DNA from: Methanomicrobium antiquum
Lineage (GTDB): Archaea > Halobacteriota > Methanomicrobia > Methanomicrobiales > Methanomicrobiaceae
Length of the DNA stretch: 64,000 nucleotides
NCBI RefSeq assembly: GCF_029633915.1
Contig: NZ_CP091092.1
Span: forward strand, 310,001 to 374,000
Reading direction: 5' to 3'
Shown here: positions 48,996 to 59,791 of the stretch, piece after piece
Layout of the letters: every line of letters begins with the position of its first letter
How positions within the stretch are numbered: the first letter of the stretch is position 1
Translations under genes and position numbers: made by a program
Notes under the pieces: generated by a model
The model's database searches: none
Told to the model about the DNA's origin: nothing
What the model saw: the letters and a program-made list of their open reading frames with translations, nothing else

Positions 48996-50222
48996 TTATT
49001 TCACCCCTCTAATAACGGAGATGGCTGAATCGGCTGAAAGCTCTTTTTGTTCGCCGGATTTCATATCTTTCAATGTGATTTTTCCTGATTTTGCCTCGCG
49101 TTTTCCAATTACAACTGCATAATCTGCTGTCTTTGCGGCATGCTTCATCTGTGCACCGATTCCCCTTTCAAGTAGGTTTAGTTCGGTTGTAATTCCGGCT
49201 TCCCTAAAGATTTTGGCGATTGAGAATGAAAAATCTGAAACATCAGGTGTGTATACGACTGAAACCAATGGCGGTTTTTGCGGATTGAATTCTCCAATTG
49301 ATACCATTACGCGGTCAAATCCTATTCCAAAACCGCATGATGCAACATCTTCTCCGCCGAAGAGATGTGCAAGCCTGTATGATCCACCGCCTATTATCTG
49401 GTTTTCAGCGCCTAAATTGTCTGCAAAGCCCTCAAAGACCATTCCTGTGTAGTAATCAAGACCTCTTACAATACCAAGATTAAGCCTGTATTCAATATTC
49501 TGGCTGTCAAGGATTTTAATAAGTTCACACATCCTCTCTTTATCCGGCATATCCCCGCAGATTTTTAGTGCCTCATCTATTGTTCTGCATTCCAAAAGCG
49601 ATTTTAAAGAGGCAAAGAGACTTTCAGCGTTTATTTCCTCAAGATATTTTTGAAGTCCGTCAAAATTCTTCTTATCCAAAAGCGCCATTATATCTTTTCT
49701 GTGTACATCTGAAAGATCTGATAAAAGATGCTTCATCGGTGCAAGGTGTCCTATATGAAAAGTAAATCTGACACCTGTGGCTTTTAGTATTTCATATGCA
49801 AGAAGTATTATCTCAGCCTCACCGGCGGGAGTGTCAGCGCCTATCTGCTCTGCGCCAAACTGCCAGAACTGTCTGTAACGACCCTTTTGCGGGCGTTCAT
49901 AACGATAGCAGTCTGAAAGATAGCACCATCTGACAGGCTTTGAGAGAACTTTCGCTTCATTGACATACATTCGAAGAACAGCCGCGGTTCCTTCCGGCCT
50001 TAATGCAAGTTTTCGCCCGCCCTTGTCTTCAAAGACGTACATCTCATTTATTATGCCCTCTCCTGAACGGATTGTATAAAGTTCCTGGGTTTCAAAGGTA
50101 GGTGTGCATATTTCGCGGTAGCCCCAGTTTTGTGCAACGCTTCTCATGCGCATCTCAATTTCTCTTCTCTGTTCCATCTCTTCAGGCAGAAAGTCTCTTG
50201 TTCCTCTTGGTTTTTGAAGCAT
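48996..50222 (-). CDS. hisS: Histidyl-tRNA synthetase
   Basis: This class II synthetase charges tRNA-His. Motif 2 region reads LRPEGTAAVLRMYV, and the histidine-specific segments are QFGAEQIGADTPAGEAEI and RGLDYYTGMVFEG; motif 3 is GFGIGFDRVM. A C-terminal anticodon-binding domain follows. The 408 residues fit archaeal HisRS. It heads the operon with topoisomerase VI. Confidence 0.97.
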   Translation of the reverse strand: MLQKPRGTRDFLPEEMEQRREIEMRMRSVAQNWGYREICTPTFETQELYTIRSGEGIINEMYVFEDKGGRKLALRPEGTAAVLRMYVNEAKVLSKPVRWCYLSDCYRYERPQKGRYRQFWQFGAEQIGADTPAGEAEIILLAYEILKATGVRFTFHIGHLAPMKHLLSDLSDVHRKDIMALLDKKNFDGLQKYLEEINAESLFASLKSLLECRTIDEALKICGDMPDKERMCELIKILDSQNIEYRLNLGIVRGLDYYTGMVFEGFADNLGAENQIIGGGSYRLAHLFGGEDVASCGFGIGFDRVMVSIGEFNPQKPPLVSVVYTPDVSDFSFSIAKIFREAGITTELNLLERGIGAQMKHAAKTADYAVVIGKREAKSGKITLKDMKSGEQKELSADSAISVIRGVK

Positions 50223-50414
50223 CAGTATTTCTCCGGATAAATTTCTAAATTGTATTTTGGAATTAATTTTGTAATATTTTTCAATTCATTTTTCACTTCA
50301 TTTTGTATTTTTTGTATTTTTATTTTTTGTAACTTTATTTTGTACAGTATTTTTTGCGTTTTTGTCAGTTATTTCTTATTGGTTTTTATTTGGAATGCCT
50401 GATTTTTTAAATTG

Positions 50415-50753
50415 TTAAATTTTATCATCATCTGTTGTATTATGCAGTACTGCCTTTCCGAGAATCCTGTCTGCTGTTGTTGAATCTTTTGACCAGACTT
50501 TTGTTCTTTCTCTTTCTATTCTTCCCTGAAGGTAGAGTGCAAGAAGAATCAGTCCCAGTCCGACCAGTTCATATCCGCGGAATTCAAATAAAAGGCCGAG
50601 CAATGAAAGTGTTGTATAAAATACGCCATAGTAGGCCGCCTTTCTGTATCCCTTAAATCCGGTCCTGTAAAAGATTCTTGCATCACGAAGCCACAAGTAC
50701 AAAACAGTGGCCACTCCAAAAAGGGCTATATAAATAAAAAAACTGTATGCCAT
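50415..50753 (-). CDS. Small multi-pass membrane protein
   Basis: The 112-residue protein has three or four membrane helices in residues 1-75 (FFIYIALFGVATVLYLWL, YYGVFYTTLSLLGLLF, LVGLGLILLALYLQG) and a charged cytoplasmic tail with the basic RIERERTKVW. It is divergent from larB. No family recognised; the shape suggests a small archaeal membrane protein. Confidence 0.65.
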   Translation of the reverse strand: MAYSFFIYIALFGVATVLYLWLRDARIFYRTGFKGYRKAAYYGVFYTTLSLLGLLFEFRGYELVGLGLILLALYLQGRIERERTKVWSKDSTTADRILGKAVLHNTTDDDKI

Positions 50754-50799
50754 GACAATAATTATTATTCAACTCCTGACCATATGTTAGTTATCTGTT

Positions 50800-52088
<1,289 letters not shown>

Positions 52089-52198
52089 AAAGCATAAAAC
52101 GCATAAAAAGAAAAAAAGATGATGCTCTGTGCCTGTTTTGGTATTCATAATAGATATAATTAAACAAATAAATTAAAATCAGATTAGTTGAGGTAAAA

Positions 52199-53500
52199 AT
52201 GGCAGGATTTTTTAAGAAACTCTTTTCAAAAGAGGAAGAAACACCGCCTGCGATGGATTTTTCTGAAATCGCAGGGTATCTGAAAAACCTTGAAAAAGAG
52301 GATTTAGAAAAATTAGAGGCAGCATCGCAAAAATCGAAGAAAGAGGTGCTAACGGCAATCGAAGATCTTAAAATAAAGGCTGACTCAATATCCGGTGCAA
52401 AGATTCCCGATGATTCAGTTGTTGCCCCCCGAGTCAGAACAGTTGTAGAAAAGTCTCTTCCGAATTTTTCAGCATCCCTTTTAAAAGCAATGCCTCAAAA
52501 TCTTCCGGAAAACCCTGAGGAATATTATGCCTCTCTTGTTGAAACTATTCAGGCAGTAAGCAAATGTATGAGAGGTCAGGGGAAATATATACATATCGTA
52601 TTTCCGGCTGAGATGAAGGACATTAAAGCCTCTGTTGATGTAATAGGGCGTGCCATAAATAATCTGAATAATGAATTAAAACCGGTAATGGATAAGAAGG
52701 CAAATGTGGTCTCAGTTAGAGGAGAACTTTTAAAAACTGAGTCTTTAGTATCTGAATACTCGTCTTCTGTTGATACTATAAATGAATTAAAATCAGAGAT
52801 TTCATCAAATGAAGATGAAATTGAAAAAATAATTGAAGAAATAACACTCTGCAGAAAATCTCCTGATTTTTTGGAGTATGAAGGGCAGATTGAGAGAATT
52901 AAGGTTCTTGAAGAGGAGAAAAGTGAACTTTCAGACAGCTACAGAGCCGCAGTTGCAGATGTTTCAAATGTTTTCAGAAAAATAATTTATGCGTCTGAAA
53001 GGGAAGGAGAATCTGATTTTTCAAAATCTTTGTTTGATTTTGATTCATACCTTTTATCAGGAGAAATTAAGGATGCCGGAAAAATAAACAAAATTTATTC
53101 TGGTCTGTATCCAAAAATTGAGGAATATATTAGAAAAAACCCCGGATTTTTAAAGAACAAGTCTGAAGAATTTTTCTTCTCCGATTCTGATGCTTTCAAA
53201 ATCCGCATTTCAGAGTTGTGCAATACATACAATCAGGTTAAAGATGAGATTTCCGCTTTAAAAGACACGGTTTCAAAGTCGCAGAGTGCAGAAAAACTCT
53301 CTTCATTAAAAGCGAAAATGGAAAAACTAAATGAAGAAAGTGCTATGAAAAACAAAAAAATCTCATCTTTAATTGAAAGACAAAATGAAATATCTGAAGA
53401 ATACCCTCAACTTTCTGAGAGTCTTTCATCAGCACTTTCTAAATTAAGGGGTTGTGATACAATTATTGTAGATATGCCACAATTACCTCTGAAAAATTAA
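52199..53500 (+). CDS. Coiled-coil protein of unknown function
   Basis: The 433 residues have no signal peptide or membrane segment. Residues 1-60 start with the basic MAGFFKKLFSKEEE; the middle (150-270) and end (330-415) are long coiled coils rich in Glu, Lys and Ser (for example NELKSEISSNEDEIEKIIEEI). The N-terminus GFFKKLFSKEEE resembles a membrane-peripheral amphipathic helix. No family recognised. A module B repeat lies just beyond its stop. Confidence 0.7.
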   Translation: MAGFFKKLFSKEEETPPAMDFSEIAGYLKNLEKEDLEKLEAASQKSKKEVLTAIEDLKIKADSISGAKIPDDSVVAPRVRTVVEKSLPNFSASLLKAMPQNLPENPEEYYASLVETIQAVSKCMRGQGKYIHIVFPAEMKDIKASVDVIGRAINNLNNELKPVMDKKANVVSVRGELLKTESLVSEYSSSVDTINELKSEISSNEDEIEKIIEEITLCRKSPDFLEYEGQIERIKVLEEEKSELSDSYRAAVADVSNVFRKIIYASEREGESDFSKSLFDFDSYLLSGEIKDAGKINKIYSGLYPKIEEYIRKNPGFLKNKSEEFFFSDSDAFKIRISELCNTYNQVKDEISALKDTVSKSQSAEKLSSLKAKMEKLNEESAMKNKKISSLIERQNEISEEYPQLSESLSSALSKLRGCDTIIVDMPQLPLKN

Positions 53501-53504
53501 ATTT

Positions 53505-53575
53505 GCATGAAAATTAATTCGTAACTTACATGAAACATTTAGCATGAAATGATAATTTCATGAACGTTTTTATAG
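53505..53575 (+). repeat. Hairpin repeat, module B copy
   Basis: It reads CATGAAAATTAATTCGTAAC, then TTAGCATGAAATGATAATTTCATGAACGTTTTTA, with hairpin CATGAAAT/ATTTCATG (GCATGAAATGATAATTTCATG is 21 bases, core arms 8 bp). The first hairpin is weakened by substitutions. It separates two convergent genes and sits right after the coiled-coil gene stop. Confidence 0.75.
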
Positions 53576-53612
53576 AATCTGAAAAAATCAGATTTTTTTA
53601 ATTTTTAAAATA

Positions 53613-54260
53613 TTAGATTTTATGGAATTTGTTTCCTTCAGAGTCAGTAAAGACATCTCCGGCTTTAGATACGCAAACATTTGAATTCCAGTCTTCATGC
53701 GCGTAAGTTAGGTTATATTTGTAATCGCCGTTTTCCAAAAGTTCCAGATATTCAACAAAACCGTAGTATTCCCAGTTTTCTTTCATCGTTTTATCTTCAT
53801 TGAATACTAATGTGGCCTTGTAATCATATTCTGAATTTTCATCAATCCATATTCCTGTTATTGGCTCATCTCCTGAAACTTCAGACTCATTTACTTTTGT
53901 GTATGTATATCCGTCTATATCAAAAAGTCCGGGAGCTAAATCAGAGGTGAAGAAACTGCATGTATCTCCGTTTTTGTATGCGGCAATGTATTCATCATAT
54001 CCGTCATCAGTTGTTCCGTTGTATGACCAGTTACCCTCATATGACCAGAGTTCTGTAAATGAAAGGTTATTTTTAAGATCGTCTGATATGGCATAGGAAA
54101 GAGAGGCGGTGTCAACAGGCTTATCTGAAACCCATTTTCCGGTAATCAGCGACTCTGCACTTTTACCTGTATCATCTGATGCTATACATCCTGAGAGAAA
54201 AACCAGTGTTAATAACACTGAAAATGTGAGAATGACTGCTTTTGTCTTCATTTTATTCAT
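53613..54260 (-). CDS. Secreted lipoprotein of unknown function
   Basis: A lipoprotein signal (KAVILTFSVLLTLVFLSGC) leads to a modified cysteine, then an acidic extracellular domain with two similar beta repeats (TGKWVSDKPVD... and TGIWIDENSEYDYKATLVF). I chose the ATG at 54260; upstream in-frame starts exist at 54275 and TTG 54281, none with a clear ribosome-binding site. The repeated GKWxS/GIWxD pattern resembles lipocalin-like or META-like small domains, but I do not assign a family. Confidence 0.65.
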   Translation of the reverse strand: MNKMKTKAVILTFSVLLTLVFLSGCIASDDTGKSAESLITGKWVSDKPVDTASLSYAISDDLKNNLSFTELWSYEGNWSYNGTTDDGYDEYIAAYKNGDTCSFFTSDLAPGLFDIDGYTYTKVNESEVSGDEPITGIWIDENSEYDYKATLVFNEDKTMKENWEYYGFVEYLELLENGDYKYNLTYAHEDWNSNVCVSKAGDVFTDSEGNKFHKI

Positions 54261-54493
54261 AATGTAGTTTGTCATTTTCAAAATAAATGTGTATATGATT
54301 GATGAAGTTTGATGCAGGTTAAAAGAAAAAAATCTGGAAAAAAATTAGTGTGGAATATTCAGGAAAAAATTAGAACAACAATTTTTTAAAAAGAAATAGG
54401 AAATTAGAAAAAAGTCAAAAAAAGACAAAAAATAATTAAGTTATATGACGGATTTGACACAAATCCGGATTATAGGCTTTGAAATGTTCCGGG

Positions 54494-54814
54494 TTATAGT
54501 GAATCCAGACTGATTGAGCTGAATGTGTCTGCCATATCGGCAATCTCTGACACTCCAAATGCAGTCTGGACATGGTGAATATCAATTTCCGCGGCGCATG
54601 TGCAGACATAATCAATAATATCTATTGAAAGTTCTCTTTTCTGCTTGCTCTTTCGCATCTGATCTGTTAGAAACGCTACCTTTTCAGGCGTTTCCATGCG
54701 AAGTTTTGCAAGACTTACTATGCACATATAAATTCGGGTGAGATTCCTGTCGGTACCGGTTATTGTGTCAAAGAAATTTTTGATAACCTGTGCCTGATAT
54801 ATCTCTGCACCCAT
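54494..54814 (-). CDS. Small hypothetical protein
   Basis: The 106-residue soluble protein is helical, starts MGAEIYQAQVIKNFF and contains CTCAAEIDIHHVQTAFG. The two cysteines and two histidines are close but do not form a known zinc motif. No recognised family. It is the sole gene between the lipoprotein and ychF. Confidence 0.5.
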   Translation of the reverse strand: MGAEIYQAQVIKNFFDTITGTDRNLTRIYMCIVSLAKLRMETPEKVAFLTDQMRKSKQKRELSIDIIDYVCTCAAEIDIHHVQTAFGVSEIADMADTFSSISLDSL

Positions 54815-54960
54815 GATAGTGAATTATTAGATTAGGATCGTATAAAGTTTTTTGCTAAAAAAACGTCTGACATGGAGCTGACAGGCAAAAAGAAAGGATT
54901 TAAAAAGAATTTAGAACGGATTTATAAAAGGATTTTTAAAATTTCCCTGTTGGATAATAA

Positions 54961-56133
54961 TTATTTTTTTGTGGAGACGATTTTTATAACATCTCCTGAT
55001 TTAAGTTCGTGGCTCTCTTTAATTCTCATCTTTGTCTTTGCATCAACTGCATACAAAAATGCATCCCCAATATCCGAGTGAACCTGATATGCAAGATCGT
55101 GCGGGGTTGAACCGCGCTTCATCAAAAAGGCATCAGGCAAAATCCTGTCGTTTCCGTCACAGAACTTATTTTCGTCTTCAACCGGAAATACTACAATCAT
55201 ATCCAAAAGATCGAAGACTATTTCGTTTATCGTCTGCTGAACGCCGGTGCCGCCAAACTCCTTCATTACTTTTCTTATAGCCTCAAGACCTGCGTTTTGG
55301 GCACTGTTTAATTTTTCAGGTTCATTTATTGTAAAATCCGCATCTCCTGCAACATAACTGACAAGACCTGCTTCTGCGGCTTTTTTAAGTGCCAGTTCCC
55401 CTGCGGCACTTGAAAAAGAGATCTCTTTTCCCTTTAATTTCTCAATAAGCTCTTTTGGCGCGAAGTCGGCTTTGTTTGCAACAACTCTAAATGGTTTTGA
55501 AATCTCCACAAGAGCCCCGCAGAATTCAATTAACTCTTCTTCTGTACATGTTTTCAAATTTATGTCCGTTATTCTGACTGCGTCAGTTACATGTTCAGGA
55601 GTTATTGCAAGACCGCCTAACTGTTCGGCAATAGCATCCTCGATTGAATAGGTTTTTTGCTGTGCCGAGCGCTGAATTTTACTCCAGTTCTTCTCAATCA
55701 GACCATAAACCCACATTTTCATCTCAGACTCAACAAATCCGATGTCAGTTGTGGGATCATGCGATCCCATATCAACAGGATTTCCCTCTTCGTCTGTTGA
55801 ACCGCTTGCGTCGATTATGTGAATTATTGCATCTGCTTCTCTTAGGTTATCTAAGAATTTGTTTCCAAGTCCGCGTCCTTTATGGGCATCGGGAACAAGT
55901 CCTGCAACATCTATTAAACCAATCTGTATAAACCTGACTCCGTCTTTGCAGGCAGGGCAGTTTTTAATTCCAAGCTCTTTGCATGCACAGTTTATGCGCA
56001 CATATGCAACTGCGTTATTTGCATCTATCGTTGTAAACGGATAGTTGGCAATCTCTGCAGGAGCCATAGTTGCGGCGGCAAAAAATGTTGACTTGCCGCA
56101 GTTTGGTTTTCCGGCTATTGCTAAATTAATCAT
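54961..56133 (-). CDS. ychF: Redox-regulated ATPase YchF (OLA1-like)
   Basis: This Obg-family P-loop protein shows AIAGKPNCGKSTFFAAATMA (G1), IQIGLIDVAGLVPDAHKGRGLGNKFLDNL (G3, key DVAGLV), RVVANKADFA (G4) and a C-terminal TGS-like domain ending SGDVIKIVSTKK. YchF prefers ATP and binds the ribosome. The 390 residues fit the archaeal group; archaeal members have a cysteine-rich insert, here CKELGIKNCPACKDG. Confidence 0.95.
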   Translation of the reverse strand: MINLAIAGKPNCGKSTFFAAATMAPAEIANYPFTTIDANNAVAYVRINCACKELGIKNCPACKDGVRFIQIGLIDVAGLVPDAHKGRGLGNKFLDNLREADAIIHIIDASGSTDEEGNPVDMGSHDPTTDIGFVESEMKMWVYGLIEKNWSKIQRSAQQKTYSIEDAIAEQLGGLAITPEHVTDAVRITDINLKTCTEEELIEFCGALVEISKPFRVVANKADFAPKELIEKLKGKEISFSSAAGELALKKAAEAGLVSYVAGDADFTINEPEKLNSAQNAGLEAIRKVMKEFGGTGVQQTINEIVFDLLDMIVVFPVEDENKFCDGNDRILPDAFLMKRGSTPHDLAYQVHSDIGDAFLYAVDAKTKMRIKESHELKSGDVIKIVSTKK

Positions 56134-56266
56134 GACAGTAATCCTCCGGTGTTAAATTAGAAAGTCTGTTTTCTTATTTGGTATGTGAGTCATAAATGAT
56201 TTGCATTATAATTTATCCTACATTCACAGATAATTAAATCAAATCCTGTGTATAAATAAAATACAC

Positions 56267-56857
56267 ATGAGTTATACGAAAAAGACCACATATTATTTTG
56301 ATAATCCCGGGCCTGAAAACACCTCTGATGCGGCATTATTTGCAATTGAGAGGGCGGAGGAGCTTGGAATAAAAAAGGTTGTTGTAGCAAGTTCGAGTGG
56401 AAAAACAGCGCTTGAGTTTCAAAAGAGTATTTCCGGTACAGACATTGAATTAATTGTTGTAACTCACGTTGTCGGATTTACACAGCCCGGAGTATGGGAA
56501 TTTCCAAAAGACCTGGCAGAAAGGATGGAATCCGAAGGTGTCAGGATTATCAAAGGTACTCACGCACTTTCAGGACTTGAAAGAGCAATCTCCAGAAATG
56601 CAAAGCTTGGCGGGTCATCAAGGACTGAAGTTGTTGCAGAAACTCTTAGAAGGACAGTTGCAATTGGCCTTAAGGTTGCGGTCGAATGCACTCTTATTGC
56701 CGCAGATCAGGGAATTGTCTCTCCTGAAGAGGAAATTATTGCCGCCGGTGGAACAGCTGAAGGGTGTGATACCGTCTGTGTCATAAAACCATCGCACACG
56801 GCATCATATTTCTCTCTTCAGGTGCGTGAAATTGTAGCTATGCCGAGGAATCGTTAG
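56267..56857 (+). CDS. Pyruvate kinase C-terminal (alpha/beta) domain protein
   Basis: The 196 residues correspond to the stand-alone pyruvate-kinase C-domain found in methanogens: VVVASSSGKTALEFQKS, ELIVVTHVVGFTQPGVWEFP and AVECTLIAADQGIVSPEEEIIAAGGTAEGCDTVCVIKP (key AAGGT). It lacks the catalytic barrel, so it is not pyruvate kinase. The role is unknown, probably binding a phosphorylated ligand. It precedes the membrane gene by 2 bp. Confidence 0.85.
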   Translation: MSYTKKTTYYFDNPGPENTSDAALFAIERAEELGIKKVVVASSSGKTALEFQKSISGTDIELIVVTHVVGFTQPGVWEFPKDLAERMESEGVRIIKGTHALSGLERAISRNAKLGGSSRTEVVAETLRRTVAIGLKVAVECTLIAADQGIVSPEEEIIAAGGTAEGCDTVCVIKPSHTASYFSLQVREIVAMPRNR

Positions 56858-56859
56858 AA

Positions 56860-57714
56860 ATGGGATTTCAATCACTTCATAAAGCGCTTTTACTGCTCAG
56901 ACATCCTGTTATGTGGCTTTCAGGAGTATTTTCAGGTTTATTTTGCGCTTCTTTAGTTTATCTTGCATTTTTAGGTACAGCTGGTGCATTTTATGCTGAA
57001 AGGCTTTTGGTATTTGGACTGCTTATGTTGCCTTTTTTTTTAGCGGCAACATACGGCTCAATAAAAGGTGAAGACTACTCTTTTAAGAATTATTTGAAAG
57101 AGGGGATTTCAGGATATTTCCGTGTTCTTTTGCCAACAGTTATTATAACAGCAGTTTTTTTTGTGTTTATTTTAGTGCTTGCACTGCCCGGTACAATGTC
57201 AGGAGCGTCAGGCATGCTTTTAATGTCAGTTTCATTTATTGTTATCCTGATACCGGTTCTTTTGTTTGTATTTTTTTATGATACCGCGGCTATATTTGAG
57301 GATAAAAAGGTATTTGAATGCATTAGAAGAAGTTTTGAGGTTTCATATTCAAGAACAGTTCCGATTTTTGGATTTTATCTTTTAACAGTGCTGATATTGT
57401 TCATCTTATTCACAGGCTTTTCGCTGTTGTGGTCAGGAATACTTGCAAGTCAGTTCGAACCTTTACTTTCGATGAGTGAGGAGGAGATCAACAATTTTGC
57501 GACCAATCCTGATGCAGTCAGGGAAATGCTTGGCGAGTATGGGGTTTTAATTACCGCTGTTATGACATTTTTTGGAGCATTTGTATTTACAGTCTTTTTC
57601 CTTCCGTATAAAGCCGTATTTTATCGTGATCATCTAAAAGACTCTAAAATCACTCCTGTTTCTAAAGAGCCTTTGGGAGAATACGATGAGAAGGGAAGAT
57701 GGTATAAATACTAA
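56860..57714 (+). CDS. Polytopic membrane protein
   Basis: The 284 residues have about six membrane helices: MWLSGVFSGLFCASLVYLAFLG, LPFFLAATYGS, FRVLLPTVIITAVFFVFILVLALPG (two), VSFIVILIPVLLFVFFYDTAA, FGFYLLTVLILFILFTGFSLL and VMTFFGAFVFTVFFLPYKAVFYRD. The plan resembles archaeal DUF4013-like membrane proteins (CIRRSFEVSYSR is typical). No function assigned. It is operon-linked to the pyruvate-kinase-domain gene. Confidence 0.75.
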   Translation: MGFQSLHKALLLLRHPVMWLSGVFSGLFCASLVYLAFLGTAGAFYAERLLVFGLLMLPFFLAATYGSIKGEDYSFKNYLKEGISGYFRVLLPTVIITAVFFVFILVLALPGTMSGASGMLLMSVSFIVILIPVLLFVFFYDTAAIFEDKKVFECIRRSFEVSYSRTVPIFGFYLLTVLILFILFTGFSLLWSGILASQFEPLLSMSEEEINNFATNPDAVREMLGEYGVLITAVMTFFGAFVFTVFFLPYKAVFYRDHLKDSKITPVSKEPLGEYDEKGRWYKY

Positions 57715-57740
57715 TTTTTTATCATCCATTTTTTTATCAT

Positions 57741-57986
57741 CCTAAGTTTGCCACATCACTCAAATTCATTGTATTGTGCAAGAATTAAATTTGACAGTTC
57801 CAGGAATTTTTGAAAATGTTACCAAAAATAGCATCATTCTGAGCTTAAATTCTAAATGACTTTGGCATTATAAAAATAAAGTTGATGTTTTGCATGCAAA
57901 TATGTCCCAACTGTTAAATTCAATAACGATTATTTTTGATATTTTGGGGAATAATGCACTTTGAAAGACCAACTGGCAAAGTCAGG
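57741..57986. mobile_element. MITE copy 2 (empty of IS)
   Basis: It has terminal repeats CCTAAGTTTGCCA and TGGCAAAGTCAGG (imperfect 13 bp), flanked by TTATCAT on each side (7-bp target duplication). A nested inverted pair AATTTGACAGTT and AACTGTTAAATT lies inside. It carries no reading frame, is 246 bp, and matches the copy at 41.4-42.7 kb in the opposite orientation. It preserves the target site of the IS481-like element. Confidence 0.88.
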
Positions 57987-58198
57987 TTATCATCCATTTT
58001 TTTTCATAACAGATTTTTATCTGCATAGCAAATTTTGAGATTTTTTTTCAAAAATGAATAATTGAACGTTACATTCAATTTTCATTCATTTTTTCTTTTT
58101 ATAATTTTCTTTTTTTATAATTTTATTAATGACGTTAACGAAACAATGACGTTAATTAAACAATTTTTCCTGATTAAGTTTCATGCAAATCATGTCTT

Positions 58199-58316
58199 CA
58201 TTTGTTATGAAAGTCTAAAATTCCTGATAGACTTATCATCACTTTTTTGTGTGATGAAAAAAGCTCATCATGGGGGTTTTACATGAAAAAAATTATCATG
58301 GACGTTTTTATGTAAG
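58199..58316 (+). repeat. Hairpin repeat, module A with shortened module B
   Basis: GTTATGAAAGTCTAAAATTCC, then TAGACTTATCATCAC, GTGTGATGAAAA, then CTCATCATGGGG and a short tail ACATGAAAAAAATTATCATGGACGTTTTTA. It lacks the TTCGTAAC hairpin of module B. It lies between two convergent genes. The stretch between the MITE and this repeat (57987-58198) is AT-rich without a gene; two copies of ATGACGTTAA lie near 58130. Confidence 0.8.
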
Positions 58317-58382
58317 ACAGAAGAATCTGAAAATGAAAATCATAAATTGAGGATCAGAAAAAGAAGGAAAAAGAATTAAGAA

Positions 58383-59576
58383 TCAGAGAATATAGAGAAG
58401 CATTGCAAAGATTCCTCCGGACAGAGTGCAGAGGAAGTTTGTTCCGGTGTTGTGAATCAGCCCTTTTCTTTCAAGAGTTGCACCGATAAAACTGTCAACA
58501 TTTGTTCCGACAAACCCTGCAAGAACACCAAATAGTGCTATTTCAAAGGTTACAACTCCAAGTGCGTACGCAACCATACACAAAATAAATGCCGATATTG
58601 TTGCCGCGGCTTCGCCAAAAAGAGTGACTCCTCCATCTGTTCCTTTTGGAACTTTTTTAAATGTAGTAATCAGGCGTGGTGTTTTTCCAAGCATTCCAAG
58701 TTCGCTTGCTGTTGTATCAGCCATCGCTGAAGAAATGCTGCCAATAAACATTGCAGAAAAGAGAGGGTCCTGGTAGATTCCAAATAAAATTGCGGCGCAA
58801 AGAGAGACAAGACCATTTGCAAAAACATTTAAAAATCCGCGTACACCTCCGCGTGACTCAGCAACACCTTCTCTTTTTTTCTTTTCATACTTAAACTTTG
58901 TAAATCCTGAACCCAGTATGAAAAATGCAAGCATCACAAAAAACCATGTGATGTCAGAGAAGACAATAATTAAGATACCCATAAGTGCGGCACTGAAAAG
59001 GCCGGACATATCTGCGGCTTTCATCTTGTAAGATAAAATTCCAAAAGCAAATGAAATGATTATTGCAAGAATTATGAGATTTGTATTCGCAGTGTAGCTT
59101 ATGTCTTCAAACAAATACATCGTCATTGAAGCGCCGATGCACTCAAGCATTATTGAATCCTCTCTTTTTTTAAGAACTGATTTGAGCATCAAAGCTACAA
59201 TCAGACCTGTAAGTGGAATCAAAATATTTGTGTAGTTTAAATAGAGCATTACGATAACAGAAGAGACCGAAGCTACCAGAATATGAACATATATCCTGTA
59301 TTTATTGTCAGCCATAATCCGCGAGGCCGCCTCTCCCATCATCACAATAGTTATTGTTCCCAAAAAGACCATCAGGGAGACAAGTCCTGCCCCGTATAAT
59401 ATTGCAACAATGCTCATTCCTATTGCGGGGTATTTTGCATCTCTTATTGCGTAGAAAAGAGCACTTATAAGAATTGTAATAACTGCAAGAAGCCATGGCG
59501 GCTGAATATATGGAGAGATAATTACTGCCGCTACTGAAATAGCAAGAACAATCCACATGTCTCTCCGGAATATCAT
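58383..59576 (-). CDS. DUF92/TIGR00297 membrane protein
   Basis: This 397-residue protein has about ten membrane helices and the DUF92 core: GGVRGFLNVFANGL, SSAMADTTASELGMLGKTPRLITTFKKVPKGTDGGVT (key DTTASELG and GTDGG) and FVGTNVDSFIGATLERKGL. Plant and bacterial relatives (VTE6/TMEM19-like) act on prenyl phosphates, so a role in isoprenoid or ether-lipid salvage is possible (inference). The start could be the first or seventh codon. Confidence 0.88.
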   Translation of the reverse strand: MIFRRDMWIVLAISVAAVIISPYIQPPWLLAVITILISALFYAIRDAKYPAIGMSIVAILYGAGLVSLMVFLGTITIVMMGEAASRIMADNKYRIYVHILVASVSSVIVMLYLNYTNILIPLTGLIVALMLKSVLKKREDSIMLECIGASMTMYLFEDISYTANTNLIILAIIISFAFGILSYKMKAADMSGLFSAALMGILIIVFSDITWFFVMLAFFILGSGFTKFKYEKKKREGVAESRGGVRGFLNVFANGLVSLCAAILFGIYQDPLFSAMFIGSISSAMADTTASELGMLGKTPRLITTFKKVPKGTDGGVTLFGEAAATISAFILCMVAYALGVVTFEIALFGVLAGFVGTNVDSFIGATLERKGLIHNTGTNFLCTLSGGIFAMLLYIL

Positions 59577-59791
59577 ATTAATTCAGATTAGTTTATGTAA
59601 CTTCATAATAATTAATTTAAACCATATGTGGCTGAAATAAAGTTTTTTTCACTCCGGTAAAAGCAGATGGATGTTTTTTCTAACTTTTAATGGCTTATTT
59701 TTCCTTATATATCTCTGTTAATTTACAGGTCACATTTTCATGTTTTTTTCAATCAATTATATGTCTTAAAAGAGACAAAATTTAAGGGAAT

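Noticed and set aside
54872-55081. A 69-codon frame upstream of ychF on the plus strand
   Set aside because: It runs into the coding region of ychF on the opposite strand and has no support.
58062-58286. A 74-codon plus-strand frame near 58.1 kb
   Set aside because: It is AT-rich, overlaps the hairpin repeat, and encodes a low-complexity Phe/Ile-rich peptide.
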